DNA of 64,000 bases from Phytoactinopolyspora halophila (GCF_003287285.1 NZ_QMIG01000007.1:121147-185146), one strand, 5' to 3'. Shown: positions 16,895-25,699, counted from the first letter of the stretch. Numbers and translations are program-made. The notes: generated by a model not told the origin, from the letters alone.

Positions 16895-17710
16895 TCATTC
16901 GGCGTCGGCAGCGACGCGCGCCCGCGCCTCCCGCTCCGCAGCCCGCCGTGCCTCGTCCTCCCTGACGATCACCCGCACGGCCTCGTCGACGTCGTCGGTC
17001 AGGGAGATCAGGTCCAGGTCGGCCGGCGAGATCTTGCCCTCCGCGGCCATCGTCGTCGACAGCCAGTCGATCAAACCACGCCAGTACGCCGTGCCGAACA
17101 GCACGATCGGGAAGGTGGTGACCTTGCCAGTCTGGACGAGGGTCAGTGCTTCGAACAGCTCGTCGAGCGTGCCGAATCCGCCCGGGAAGACGACGAAGCC
17201 CTGCGCGTACTTGACGAACATCGTCTTGCGCGCGAAGAAGTACCGGAAGTCGATGCCGAGGTCGACGTACTCGTTGAGCCCTTGCTCGAACGGCAACTCG
17301 ATACCGAGGCCGACGGAGGTGCCGCCCGCTTGACTTGCCCCCTTGTTGGCGGCCTCCATGATACCGGGCCCGCCCCCGGTGATCACCGCGTAACCAGCCT
17401 GGACGAGGTGCCCGGCGAGGCGAACGGCGCTCTCGTAGTACGCGTCGCCGGCAAGCGTGCGCGCCGATCCGAAAACACTGATCGCCGGGCCGAGTTCGGC
17501 CAGAGCGGAGAAACCCTCGACGAATTCGGACTGGATGCGCATCACCCGCCACGGGTCGGTGTGCACCCAGTCCCCCGGTCCCCTGCTGTCGAGGAGCCGC
17601 TGATCTGTCGTGTCGCTGGGCACCTGGGAACGGCGCAAGGTCACCGCTCCCCCGTGCCGCTCGCCGGCGACCCGGCCGGCGGCGGTGTTCGTTCGTCTCG
17701 TATCCGTCAC
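16895..17710 (-). CDS. LOG family protein (TIGR00730-type Rossmann fold)
   Basis: 271 residues. The motifs GGGPGIMEAANKGA and PGGFGTLDELFE are the nucleotide-binding signature of LOG proteins, which release free cytokinin-type bases from nucleoside 5'-monophosphates; many bacterial members are annotated as lysine decarboxylases in error. The N-terminal 60 residues and the Glu/Arg/Ala-rich tail are extensions. The GTG start has a TAGCCT box 6 nt upstream and no ribosome binding site. Downstream of dapE on the same strand, as I recall for mycobacteria. Confidence 0.9.
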   Translation of the reverse strand: MTDTRRTNTAAGRVAGERHGGAVTLRRSQVPSDTTDQRLLDSRGPGDWVHTDPWRVMRIQSEFVEGFSALAELGPAISVFGSARTLAGDAYYESAVRLAGHLVQAGYAVITGGGPGIMEAANKGASQAGGTSVGLGIELPFEQGLNEYVDLGIDFRYFFARKTMFVKYAQGFVVFPGGFGTLDELFEALTLVQTGKVTTFPIVLFGTAYWRGLIDWLSTTMAAEGKISPADLDLISLTDDVDEAVRVIVREDEARRAAEREARARVAADAE

Positions 17711-17716
17711 CCCGCC

Positions 17717-17722
17717 AGGCTA
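17717..17722 (-). promoter_or_regulatory. Likely -10 box of the leaderless LOG gene
   Basis: TAGCCT on the minus strand ends 6 nt before GTG 17710, directly beside the tandem repeats that follow dapE. Confidence 0.5.
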
Positions 17723-17723
17723 G

Positions 17724-17815
17724 TGCCGGGCAACGGGGGCGCTTCAGCGCACCTGCCGGGCAACGAGTGGCGCTTCAGCGCACCTGCCGGGCAACGAGTG
17801 GCGCTTCAGCGCGCC
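17724..17815. repeat. 30-31 bp tandem repeat, three copies, over the dapE stop
   Basis: Copies at 17724-17753, 17754-17784 and 17785-17815 share TGCCGGGCAACG and GGCGCTTCAGCGC. The copy nearest the gene holds the dapE stop (17806-17808); the other two reproduce the end of the gene downstream. Confidence 0.9.
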
Positions 17816-18873
17816 AGCCACGCCCGGATGCGCTCCTCGCAGGCAACGATCTCGCGGGTGTCGACCCGCTCGTCATCGGCGTGAGCGAGCAACGGATCGC
17901 CCGGGCCGTAGTTCACCGCGGGCACCCCGAGACCCGAGAATCGGGCAACGTCGGTCCAGCCCTCCTTGGCGCGCACCTCGACGTCGACGGCACGGACGAA
18001 CGCGGCCGCCGCGGGCTCGCCCAGGCCGGGCCGCGCGCCCGGCGCGCTGTCCGCGAGCGTGACGTCGAAACCCTCGAATACCTCCTGCACATGGGCCAGC
18101 GCCTCGTCCTCGGACCGGTTCGGCGCGAAGCGATAGTTGACCATGACGGTGCACCGGTCCGGGATCACGTTGCCCGCGATGCCTCCCTCGATCCCGACCG
18201 CGTTCAGCCCTTCCCGATAGGTCAGGCCGTCGACGTCCACCTCGGCCGGCTGGTAGGCGCGTAGCCGGTCGAGGATGGGAGCCACGCCGTGGATGGCGTT
18301 GTCGCCCATCCACCACCGGGCGCTGTGGGCGGCCTTGCCCTCGACCGTGATGGCTACGCGAAGGGTTCCGTTGCAGCCGCCCTCGACCACGGCCGACGTC
18401 GGTTCCATCAGCACCGCGAAGTCGCCGTCGAGCCATGCTGGATGCGTTCGTGCTATCCGGCCGAGCCCGTTGGCGTCGGCGGCAACTTCCTCGTTGTCAT
18501 AGAAGACGTACGTGACGTCGCGCGACGGCGCGGTGATGTGCGCAGCGAGCCGCAGCATGACGGCGATGCCACCCTTCATGTCCACCGTCCCGCGCCCCCA
18601 CAGCACATCTCCCTCGCGAGCGGTCGGCAGGTTGTCCGCGATCGGCACGGTGTCCAGGTGACCAGCCACGATCACGCGGTCTGCCCGATCTCCCGTCGAC
18701 GTCCACGCAACGACGGAGTCGCCGTCCCGGACCACGGTCAGGTGCGCGCACTCGTCCAGGGCCCGTTCCACGGCCGCAGCGAGCTCGGCCTCCGAGCCAC
18801 TGACCGATGGAATGTCGCAGATGGCCGCGGTCAGCTCGGGAGCGGGCAGATCGAGATCCAGTCGTGTGACCAC
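17806..18873 (-). CDS. dapE: Succinyl-diaminopimelate desuccinylase
   Basis: 355 residues from GTG 18873, preferred because a TAGGGT box lies 7 nt upstream; GTG 18882 is also in frame. An M20-family metallohydrolase: VIVAGHLDTVP and GTVDMKGG bind the first metal, NEEVAADANG carries the catalytic Glu region. It hydrolyses N-succinyl-LL-diaminopimelate to LL-DAP and succinate for lysine and peptidoglycan. dapD (22.4 kb) and dapC (27.4 kb), two earlier steps of the same succinylase route, are also in this window. Confidence 0.94.
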   Translation of the reverse strand: MVTRLDLDLPAPELTAAICDIPSVSGSEAELAAAVERALDECAHLTVVRDGDSVVAWTSTGDRADRVIVAGHLDTVPIADNLPTAREGDVLWGRGTVDMKGGIAVMLRLAAHITAPSRDVTYVFYDNEEVAADANGLGRIARTHPAWLDGDFAVLMEPTSAVVEGGCNGTLRVAITVEGKAAHSARWWMGDNAIHGVAPILDRLRAYQPAEVDVDGLTYREGLNAVGIEGGIAGNVIPDRCTVMVNYRFAPNRSEDEALAHVQEVFEGFDVTLADSAPGARPGLGEPAAAAFVRAVDVEVRAKEGWTDVARFSGLGVPAVNYGPGDPLLAHADDERVDTREIVACEERIRAWLAR

Positions 18874-18880
18874 GACCGCC

Positions 18881-18886
18881 ACCCTA
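18881..18886 (-). promoter_or_regulatory. Possible -10 box of leaderless dapE
   Basis: TAGGGT on the minus strand, 7 nt before GTG 18873. Confidence 0.4.
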
Positions 18887-18971
18887 GAGGATCGTTTCCG
18901 CGAACGGTTTCCGGATGGTGCGACACGTCGAGGCCACTGCAGAGACCCGAGGGCTCTGGTTCACTGGATGA

Positions 18972-19583
18972 ATGCACATCGGAACCGAACCCGAACCCAT
19001 CGTCGCGGAAGACATCGAGCTTGCGGCGAGGATCGTGGGTCAGGCGCTGGCGGAACGCGTCACCGCGGACTGGACGGCACGAGCTGGGCAGCTGACCTGG
19101 TCGTGCCGGGCGACGCTGGTCCACGCGTGCGACTGCGTGATCTCCTACGCCAGCCAGCTCGCCGATCGTTCCACCAGCGACTACGTGCCGATGTTCACCG
19201 ATGTCCCAGACGACGCCACGTCGCAGGGTCTGCTGCGTGTCGCCCGTACCGCCGCCGGCATACTCGCCGCGGTCTGCCGCGACACCCCGGACGACGTGCG
19301 CGCTTTCCACCCGAGCGGCATGGCGGATCCGGAGGGATTCGCCGCGATGGGCGTCGCCGAGATGCTGGTGCACGGCGACGACGTCGCGCGCGGCCTCGGC
19401 GCCCGCCTCGACGTCGAGCCGGACCTGGCTTACAGGCTGCTTGCCCGGCTGTTTCCAGACGTCGCCGTCACTGGCGACGATCCGTGGCAAGTCCTGCTGT
19501 GGGCGCACGGCCGGGTCGATCTCCCCGGGCGCGCACCCGTCCGCGAGTGGGCATGGTCGGCAGCGCCGGCCGGAGAACGGTAG
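18972..19583 (+). CDS. Maleylpyruvate isomerase N-terminal (DinB-fold) protein
   Basis: 203 residues. The opening helix with AGQLTWSCRATLVHACDCVI and the later VAEMLVHGDDVARGLG hold spaced His residues typical of DinB/mycothiol-dependent isomerase-like four-helix bundles that bind a divalent metal. Such proteins often use mycothiol as a cofactor or leaving group, which fits an organism with mshB. The substrate is unknown. It is followed by a short tandem repeat and then an ECF sigma gene on the same strand. Confidence 0.75.
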   Translation: MHIGTEPEPIVAEDIELAARIVGQALAERVTADWTARAGQLTWSCRATLVHACDCVISYASQLADRSTSDYVPMFTDVPDDATSQGLLRVARTAAGILAAVCRDTPDDVRAFHPSGMADPEGFAAMGVAEMLVHGDDVARGLGARLDVEPDLAYRLLARLFPDVAVTGDDPWQVLLWAHGRVDLPGRAPVREWAWSAAPAGER

Positions 19584-19612
19584 CCGCGTCCACAGCGGGC
19601 GGCAGCCACGCT

Positions 19613-19640
19613 CACGGCGGCACGTACACGGCGGCACGTA
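19613..19640. repeat. 14-bp direct repeat, two copies
   Basis: CACGGCGGCACGTA at 19613-19626 and 19627-19640, in the gap between the DinB-fold gene and the sigma factor gene. Confidence 0.85.
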
Positions 19641-19699
19641 CACCGGCGTCGTCGCGGCCCGGTTGGAAACGTGCGGGAGAATGGTGGACATTGTTGGGC

Positions 19700-20341
19700 G
19701 TGAGCGTGTCCGGAGAGCGGCGAACCGCCGGCAGCCCCAGCGACAAGCAGCTGTGGTCGCGGGCGCGCAGCGGCGATCCGTCGGCGTTCGGTGAACTGTT
19801 CACCCGTCACTCCCAGACCATCTACTCGTTCTGCTTCCGGCTCACAGCCAGCTGGAAGACCGCCGAAGATCTCACCACGATCGTCTTCCTGGAAGCATGG
19901 CGCCGGCGCGATCAGACGTCGGTCGATTCCGCCATGCTCGTACCCTGGCTACTCGGGATCGCGTCGCAGGTGGCGCAGAACAGCGCCCGGGCGGTGCGCC
20001 GGCACCGCCACCTGCTCTCCAAGCTTCCCCCGGCCGTAGTCAACGATGACCACGACGAGAGCGCGTCCGCCGCCCGGCGCGACGCGGAACGGCAGATGAA
20101 AGAGATCCTCCGGGTCTTTCACCGGCTGCCCAAGCGAGAACAGGAGGTCCTGGCCCTGTGCGTATGGGGAGAACGCACGCCAGCCGAGGCGGCCATCGCG
20201 CTCGGCATCACCGTGGGAACGGCTCGCTCGAGGCTCGCCCGCGCGCACGGACACCTCAGCCGCCTGCTCGCCGGCACCTCCCCGTCGATCACGGTACGCC
20301 GCGACGCCCGACTACGCTCTCCAACACAGGAGGCTAGCTGA
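19700..20341 (+). CDS. ECF-type RNA polymerase sigma factor
   Basis: 213 residues from GTG 19700; TTG 19691/19694 and GTG 19706 are alternatives in the same frame. Region 2 (SFCFRLTASWKTAEDLTTIVFLEAW) departs somewhat from the common ECF core; region 4 is clear (LPKREQEVLALC, PAEAAIALGITVGTARSR). It is followed after 4 nt by a membrane protein of the kind that often partners such sigma factors, so the pair is probably a signalling unit. The regulon is unknown. Confidence 0.88.
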   Translation: MSVSGERRTAGSPSDKQLWSRARSGDPSAFGELFTRHSQTIYSFCFRLTASWKTAEDLTTIVFLEAWRRRDQTSVDSAMLVPWLLGIASQVAQNSARAVRRHRHLLSKLPPAVVNDDHDESASAARRDAERQMKEILRVFHRLPKREQEVLALCVWGERTPAEAAIALGITVGTARSRLARAHGHLSRLLAGTSPSITVRRDARLRSPTQEAS

Positions 20342-20345
20342 GATC

Positions 20346-21491
20346 ATGAACTCGACCATGCCGCGATCCGGCACGTACGAGTCCCCTCCGTCGGTGACCC
20401 TGCCACCCGATCGGGAAGAGGCCATCCGGCAATTGCTGGAATCGGCCGTGCGGGAAACCGTCGAAGCGGAGGAAGCACAGCTGCACCATCGGCGGACGAC
20501 CACGCCACGCCGGAGCTCACCACTGGTCCGGGTGGGCATCGCCACGGCCGTCACCGTGCTGCTCGTGGCGCTAGCCCTGATCGTCTCCCCGGCGTTGCGC
20601 CCCGACCGTGGAATCGCGCACGCTGCCACGCCCGAGCTCGCCGGCCACGAGACCGCCGATGGCGTACCGGCGAGCGACACGTTGCGCGAACTCGCCGACC
20701 GTGCCACCGCAACGCCGGTGGAGCCGGTCACGGACGACTCGGACGACGAGGACGCGACGCGGGCGGTGCACACCGAGCGGTGGTCGCTGGCGCTGACCGT
20801 GGACGGCGCCGCGGGCGCTGCCGGAGGCGAGGGCCGCGCCGGAGGCGAGAGCGCCGGGGGAGCCGCGGACGCCGGCAGCGCGGACCCCGGTAACGACGCC
20901 GTGCGCACCGCGGTCATCCCCGTCCTGCGCGAGCTCACCGAACATGCGGACGGCAGCGTGTCCATCCGCGAAGTCGGCGGCGAGCCGCAGTTTCCCGATG
21001 AGGACTACCGGCGGGCATGGAACGACGAAGGCCGTCCCGGGCCGCACGGCCAGGTGATCCAGGACACGGTGCTTCCCCCGGGCACGTACCAGTTCATGTA
21101 CCCGGCCGAGCTTCCCGAGGATCCGGCGGAGCTACGCAACGTCCTGGCCACCGAACGCCCGGGCGTGACCGAACACGCGGAGGAACTCGTCCGCGCCGTT
21201 CACGATCTACGCAACGAGCAGGAGCTCGGCCCCGATGAGCGGGCTGGCGTGCTCGACATGCTCGCGGACGAGCCAGGGGTGGTCGAGCTGGGCTACACCA
21301 CGGACCGAGCCGGACGAGAAGCGCTCGCCTTCGCCGCCGACGGAGAACACAGCGGCTGGCCGATGCGCCATGTCCTGCTGGTGTCGCCGGACGACGGCCG
21401 GATCCTCGCGTACGAGGGAGTCCTGACCGACGACGTGGACGGGGTCGACGCCGAGACCCCGGCCGTCATCGACTACACGGTCTTTCATTGA
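20346..21491 (+). CDS. CU044_5270-like membrane protein, sigma factor partner
   Basis: 381 residues. A cytosolic N-terminus of ~55 residues, one membrane helix (about 57-79, VGIATAVTVLLVALALIVS), a Gly/Ala/Glu-rich linker, and an extracytoplasmic C-terminal domain. The C-terminal pattern (RELT, a PGVVELGYTTDRAGREALAF segment, then a DGRILAYEGVL ending) is that of a broad actinobacterial family encoded beside ECF sigma factors. It may sense the exterior and restrain the sigma factor, although no zinc-finger motif is seen. It starts 4 nt after the sigma stop. Confidence 0.7.
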   Translation: MNSTMPRSGTYESPPSVTLPPDREEAIRQLLESAVRETVEAEEAQLHHRRTTTPRRSSPLVRVGIATAVTVLLVALALIVSPALRPDRGIAHAATPELAGHETADGVPASDTLRELADRATATPVEPVTDDSDDEDATRAVHTERWSLALTVDGAAGAAGGEGRAGGESAGGAADAGSADPGNDAVRTAVIPVLRELTEHADGSVSIREVGGEPQFPDEDYRRAWNDEGRPGPHGQVIQDTVLPPGTYQFMYPAELPEDPAELRNVLATERPGVTEHAEELVRAVHDLRNEQELGPDERAGVLDMLADEPGVVELGYTTDRAGREALAFAADGEHSGWPMRHVLLVSPDDGRILAYEGVLTDDVDGVDAETPAVIDYTVFH

Positions 21492-21540
21492 CGTCCGCCA
21501 GCCGATGCCCGTCGAGCTCCGCAGAGGCCCGTCCACCCCG

Positions 21541-22254
21541 CTACTGCGTGTGCGAACAGGTCCAGTAGCTCATGCGGTTATTGTCGCCGCTACCGACATA
21601 CGTGCTCCGGGACGGATGCGGCTCGTACCACAGCAGCTGGCCGCCGTTGTAATCGTAGGCGTAGATGATCTTGTTGCTGCCAGCACGGTTCACCCATGAG
21701 GTGGCCTGATTGTTGAATCCCCAGCTCGACGCGTAGGACGAGCATGTGTTGGAGAACTGGTAGCGCATGCCGTCGTAGTTCGTGCCGGTGTAGAAGCAGT
21801 AGTAACCCGACGGGCAGGACGTGTACGTGCCCATCGGCGAGAGATCCGCGCCCGTTGCCTGACGCTCGAGGTCCATCTGCTGGACCGCGCCCTCGCGAAC
21901 GTTGGCACCCAGCCCGGCTGGCGCACGGGACTCACCAGGTGCTGGCCACACCACCACCGTCGCGCCGTCGTCCCACGCCATGGCCTGGTCGGAAACCTGG
22001 ACGCCTCCCGGCTGACGATCCAGCATCTCGGCCATCTCATCCGCGAGCGGACCGCTGGGCGACGGCTCGTCTTCGGAGACGGTGTCGCCGGAGGTACCCA
22101 CAGCCAAGACACCGGCGGCCTGGGAGGCGGCGGCCGGGAGCGTATCCGGACCCGAACTGGCCGGCGTCGTGGCGAACGGCGCCATCAGCAATGCCAGGGC
22201 GCCGAGTGCGAACCCTGGGCTGCGTCGTGCCCAGGCACTGAGTGTGTGGCGCAT
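21541..22254 (-). CDS. Secreted peptidase inhibitor I36 / crystallin-like protein
   Basis: 237 residues from ATG 22254, which has AGAGGAG 7 nt upstream. A Sec signal peptide ([19 protein letters not shown]) is followed by a ~110-residue linker region and a C-terminal domain of ~95 residues: [21 protein letters not shown], a central [16 protein letters not shown] and a final cysteine. This is the gamma-crystallin-like I36 fold, known from a Streptomyces metalloprotease inhibitor. Paired Cys suggest disulfides. Its target is unknown. It converges on the sigma-partner gene. Confidence 0.8.
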   Translation of the reverse strand: MRHTLSAWARRSPGFALGALALLMAPFATTPASSGPDTLPAAASQAAGVLAVGTSGDTVSEDEPSPSGPLADEMAEMLDRQPGGVQVSDQAMAWDDGATVVVWPAPGESRAPAGLGANVREGAVQQMDLERQATGADLSPMGTYTSCPSGYYCFYTGTNYDGMRYQFSNTCSSYASSWGFNNQATSWVNRAGSNKIIYAYDYNGGQLLWYEPHPSRSTYVGSGDNNRMSYWTCSHTQ

Positions 22255-22371
22255 GGGACATCTCCTCTCACATCGATCCCCTACCGGACGGATCACCGGC
22301 ACGGCTCACCGGCACCACCGGGTGACGGCTCGGCCACCAACCCTCGCGACACCGGCAGCGAACCAGCGGAC

Positions 22372-22377
22372 TAGGCT
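22372..22377 (+). promoter_or_regulatory. Likely -10 box of leaderless dapD
   Basis: TAGGCT ends 7 nt before ATG 22385; no ribosome binding site is present. Confidence 0.5.
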
Positions 22378-22384
22378 AGACGAC

Positions 22385-23314
22385 ATGTCCGAAGAACGCC
22401 TGGCCTGGGGCTATGGCCTCGCCACCATGACCTACGACGGCACCACGCTGGATGTGTCCTACCCGTCGCCGTCGCTCGGCGAAACATCGGCCGGCGCCGA
22501 GCCGCCCGCCGAGCTCCGTGCTCTGGAAGCGGACGACCCGGACCGCGGCGTCCACCTGCGCGTGGTGCAGACCGCCATCGAACTCGACAGGCCTCCCGCC
22601 GACACCGCCGACGCCTATCTCCGGCTCCACCTCCTCTCGCACCGCCTCGTCAGGCCTCGCGAACAGAATCTCGACGGTGTCTTCGGAACCCTGACCAACG
22701 TCGTCTGGACCAACCACGGACCATGCCCCGTGGAGGGCTTCGAGGAGATCCGGCTTCGGTTGCGTCGCCGGGCACCTGTCACGGTTTATGGCATCGACAA
22801 GTTCCCCCGCATGGTCGACTACGTGGTTCCCTCCGGTGTCCGCATCGCCGATGCCGATCGGGTGCGCCTCGGTGCCCACCTCGCGGCGGGCACCACCGTG
22901 ATGCACGAAGGGTTCGTCAACTTCAACGCCGGAACGCTGGGCGCGTCGATGGTCGAAGGGCGCATCTCCGCGGGCGTCGTGGTCGGCGACGGGACGGACA
23001 TCGGTGGCGGAGCATCGATCATGGGGACGCTCTCGGGCGGCGGCAAGGAAATGATCACTATCGGCCAGCGCTGCCTTGTCGGCGCGAACGCTGGCATCGG
23101 CATCTCGCTCGGCGATGATTGCGTTGTTGAGGCGGGCTGCTATGTCACGGCTGGAACGAAAGTCAATCTTCCCGACAGCCGCGTGGTCAAGGCACGCGAG
23201 CTGTCCGGTCAGACGGGGCTGCTGTTCCGGCGCAACAGCGTGACCGGTGCCATCGAGGCGCTTGCCCGATCCGGCGACTGGGGCGGGCTCAACGCCGCGC
23301 TCCATGCCAACTAG
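22385..23314 (+). CDS. dapD: 2,3,4,5-tetrahydropyridine-2,6-dicarboxylate N-succinyltransferase
   Basis: 309 residues. The left-handed beta-helix made of hexapeptide repeats is seen from [15 protein letters not shown] sequence through [20 protein letters not shown] and [15 protein letters not shown], with the trimer active-site region near [14 protein letters not shown]. The N-terminal ~130 residues match the actinobacterial group 2 DapD. It makes the N-succinyl intermediate that the dapC and dapE products then process. A leaderless start is likely. The next gene begins 9 nt after the stop and may be co-transcribed. Confidence 0.95.
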   Translation: MSEERLAWGYGLATMTYDGTTLDVSYPSPSLGETSAGAEPPAELRALEADDPDRGVHLRVVQTAIELDRPPADTADAYLRLHLLSHRLVRPREQNLDGVFGTLTNVVWTNHGPCPVEGFEEIRLRLRRRAPVTVYGIDKFPRMVDYVVPSGVRIADADRVRLGAHLAAGTTVMHEGFVNFNAGTLGASMVEGRISAGVVVGDGTDIGGGASIMGTLSGGGKEMITIGQRCLVGANAGIGISLGDDCVVEAGCYVTAGTKVNLPDSRVVKARELSGQTGLLFRRNSVTGAIEALARSGDWGGLNAALHAN

Positions 23315-23323
23315 ACGCACCCC

Positions 23324-24310
23324 ATGGGTCGTGTCGCACGCGTGATCCGAACCATCGCCGTGGTGGTCGTCCTCGGCCTCGCGCTCACGGCCGTGTTGAT
23401 CTGGCAAGCGAGTGGACCGCAGCAGATCTTCGGGCCGCAGGAACAGTGCGTGGCCGAGGTCGACAGCCACGAGGCCCAGCTCGACGTCCAGCAAGCCGAG
23501 CATGCTGCCACGATCACCTCCGTCGCGATCGAACGCCAGCTGCCGGCTCGGGCGGCCACCATTGCGCTCGCCACTGCCTACCAGGAGTCGGACCTGTACA
23601 ACATCGACTACGGTGACCGGGATTCGATCGGGCTGTTTCAGCAACGCCCCTCTCAGGGCTGGGGCACACCGGAGGAGATCCAGGATCCGGTCTACTCCGC
23701 CGGGGCGTTCTATGACGCGCTCGTCCAGGTCGACGGGTATCGCAACATGGAAATCACCGCCGCTGCGCAGGAAGTTCAGCGCAGCGGATTCCCGGATGCC
23801 TACGCGCAGCACGAGGACAACGCCCGTGCCCTCGCCTCAGCGCTCACCGGCTATTCACCGGCAGCGTTTCACTGCCAGTTCCGCATGGAAACCATCGCCG
23901 ACCTGCCGGCAGAGGGGATGGGCGACGACGGCCTCACGGCTCGGGCCCGCGAGGTGCACGACGAACTGCTCGAACGCTTCGGCGAGCTCGAACTCGGCGG
24001 ATTCGAACCTGGTGGCGTGAACTCCGGGCACGTCGAGGGCTCAGCGCACTATGACGGGCGGGCTATCGACGTGATGCTTCGCCCGCACGATGACGCCGAA
24101 GTGAACCGGTTCGGATGGGCGATCGCGCATTGGGCGGTCGCGCACGCACAGCGCCTGGGAATCGCCACGGTCATCTACGATGACCGGATCTGGACGGCGC
24201 GACGGTCGAGCGAGGGCTGGCGGTCCTACGAACATCCCTCGGGAAACACCGAGAATCCGACACTGCGGCATCTCGATCACGTGCACATCGACGTCGTCGA
24301 CAATGGTTAA
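23324..24310 (+). CDS. Membrane-anchored extracytoplasmic protein of unknown function
   Basis: 328 residues. One N-terminal membrane helix (IAVVVVLGLALTAVLIW, residues ~11-27). The first outer part (ARAATIALATAYQESDLYN and SIGLFQQRPSQGWG) resembles lysozyme/transglycosylase-like folds with a possible catalytic Glu in YQESDL. The C-terminal part (HVEGSAHYDGRAIDVML, later LRHLDHVHIDVV) carries His/Asp residues like a D,D-peptidase (VanY/M15) metal site. It may act on peptidoglycan; this is inference from motif resemblance. It probably shares a transcript with dapD. Confidence 0.7.
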   Translation: MGRVARVIRTIAVVVVLGLALTAVLIWQASGPQQIFGPQEQCVAEVDSHEAQLDVQQAEHAATITSVAIERQLPARAATIALATAYQESDLYNIDYGDRDSIGLFQQRPSQGWGTPEEIQDPVYSAGAFYDALVQVDGYRNMEITAAAQEVQRSGFPDAYAQHEDNARALASALTGYSPAAFHCQFRMETIADLPAEGMGDDGLTARAREVHDELLERFGELELGGFEPGGVNSGHVEGSAHYDGRAIDVMLRPHDDAEVNRFGWAIAHWAVAHAQRLGIATVIYDDRIWTARRSSEGWRSYEHPSGNTENPTLRHLDHVHIDVVDNG

Positions 24311-24451
24311 TTGTTACATTAGCTGCCCGACCTCGACGCGCGAGCCATTGTCACCCGCGCATTGGCTGCGAACTGCCCGGCGAGGCTGATCGTCCACATC
24401 GCGCGGCAGCTCCATCTTCCGTGACCACTACTCTGTGACACGATCTAGTGG

Positions 24452-24470
24452 TACCTTGTGAGATAAGGTA
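24452..24470. promoter_or_regulatory. Candidate PadR operator over the padR promoter
   Basis: Perfect inverted repeat TACCTT-7 nt-AAGGTA, whose right half overlaps the likely -10 box TAAGGT (24464-24469). It lies 22 bp before the padR start, a natural position for autorepression. Confidence 0.55.
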
Positions 24471-24492
24471 GTTCCACGCCAGGGGAAAGGAC

Positions 24493-24819
24493 ATGGTCAC
24501 GGACGGGTTGACCGAGATGCTGAGGGGCACCCTGGAGGGCATTGTCCTGAAGCTGATCGACGCCGAGGAGACCTACGGGTACGCCATTACCCGTCGGCTG
24601 AACGAACTCGGTTTCGCTGACCTCACCGAGGGGACCGTTTACACCATCCTGCTGCGATTGGAGAAGCGTGGGTTAGTGGACGTTTCGAAACGACCATCCG
24701 AGGTAGGCCCGCCACGCAAGTTCTACGCGCTCAACGATGCGGGGCGTCGTGAGCTCGCGACGTTCTGGGCGAGATGGGACTACTTGTCGTCACGGATCGA
24801 CGAACTCAAGGAGAGCTGA
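24493..24819 (+). CDS. PadR family transcriptional regulator
   Basis: 108 residues, GGGGAAAGG before the ATG. The winged helix with ETYGYAITRRLNELGFADLT and EGTVYTILLRLEKRGLV is diagnostic of PadR, and the short C-terminal helix (FWARWDYLSSRIDELKES) would make the dimer. It starts a three-gene operon with two DUF1048 proteins, which PadR regulators of this subtype often precede. The likely operator (24452-24470) overlaps its own promoter. Confidence 0.92.
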   Translation: MVTDGLTEMLRGTLEGIVLKLIDAEETYGYAITRRLNELGFADLTEGTVYTILLRLEKRGLVDVSKRPSEVGPPRKFYALNDAGRRELATFWARWDYLSSRIDELKES

Positions 24820-24821
24820 GC

Positions 24822-25178
24822 ATGAACTTCTGGCAGAAGATCACGGGGAGCGACCTGACCAGAGACTGGCAGGCTTTCGAGGCCCGTGCCGCGGCACTGC
24901 CCGACGACTACCGGCTCGCATGGGAGCAGATCAAGGCCCATCTGATGCCGCGCGCCGACTTCACCGGGCGCAACCTGACCCCAATCGTCGACGGGATCCT
25001 CGGGCTGCTTGAGACCACGGCGGCCGACGGCCAGAGCGCCGCGGAGGCGTTGGGAGATGACATCCCTGGCTTCTGCGCGGCACTGGCAGGGGAAGAAGGT
25101 GCGAAGGACTTCCGAGACAAGTGGCGGGCGCAGTTGAACAGAAACGTCGCCCGCAAACTGAGCCAGCTGGGAGGCTGA
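24822..25178 (+). CDS. DUF1048 domain-containing protein, first paralogue
   Basis: 118 residues, starting 2 nt after padR stops. All-helical; the segment ALPDDYRLAWEQIKAHLM and the later AAEALGDDIPGFCAAL define the DUF1048 family. No signal or membrane segment. Function is unknown; the family is tightly linked to PadR regulators, and the two copies here are about as different as separate subfamilies, so they may form a heteromeric pair. Confidence 0.85.
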   Translation: MNFWQKITGSDLTRDWQAFEARAAALPDDYRLAWEQIKAHLMPRADFTGRNLTPIVDGILGLLETTAADGQSAAEALGDDIPGFCAALAGEEGAKDFRDKWRAQLNRNVARKLSQLGG

Positions 25179-25179
25179 C

Positions 25180-25491
25180 ATGAGCATCCGGGACATCATT
25201 GAAGGCAAGCGGCAGTGGCGGGCGCACATGGCCCGGGTTAAGGCGCTGCCGCCCGATTACCGGGTCGTCTACGAGGAAATGCAGAAGTACCTGTTCAAGG
25301 TCGGACCGGTGTCGTTGACCGATGGCAACCTGCTGTCTGAAATCGTCGACTTCTTCGAGAGCGGGGTCGCCTCAGGCAAGGACGTCATGGAACTAATCGG
25401 CCCCGACGTCGCCGCCTTCTGCGACGGCCTCATCGGCGACTCGCCAACGCATGCCGACGTCTACCAGGAGTCGATCCGCAAGAAGTCCTGA
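25180..25491 (+). CDS. DUF1048 domain-containing protein, second paralogue
   Basis: 103 residues, beginning 1 nt after the first DUF1048 gene. ALPPDYRVVYEEMQKYLFKV and VMELIGPDVAAFCDGLIGD align with the same blocks of its neighbour (ALPDDYRLAWEQIKAHLM; EALGDDIPGFCAALAG). It closes the padR operon. Confidence 0.85.
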   Translation: MSIRDIIEGKRQWRAHMARVKALPPDYRVVYEEMQKYLFKVGPVSLTDGNLLSEIVDFFESGVASGKDVMELIGPDVAAFCDGLIGDSPTHADVYQESIRKKS

Positions 25492-25699
25492 CGACGAGTG
25501 AACTAGCGCTGATCGTTTGCCCGGGGCGTCATCGCATCGCGGTATTCGCGGGTGAGACGTCTGGGCCCGTCGCTGTGGGTAGCCATCCTCCATCACCCAC
25601 CGCTCCGGAGCGAGCATCGGGAGCCGCGCACTACCGTCGTCGCTACGCGCGTGTAGCACGAGCGCTCCCGGTTCCGCGCAGCCGGTAAGCTGGTGCGCG

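Noticed and set aside
25492..25699. tRNA or small RNA gene in the gap before the metallopeptidase gene
   Set aside because: No cloverleaf could be folded by eye; only a short GCTCCGGAGC palindrome is present.
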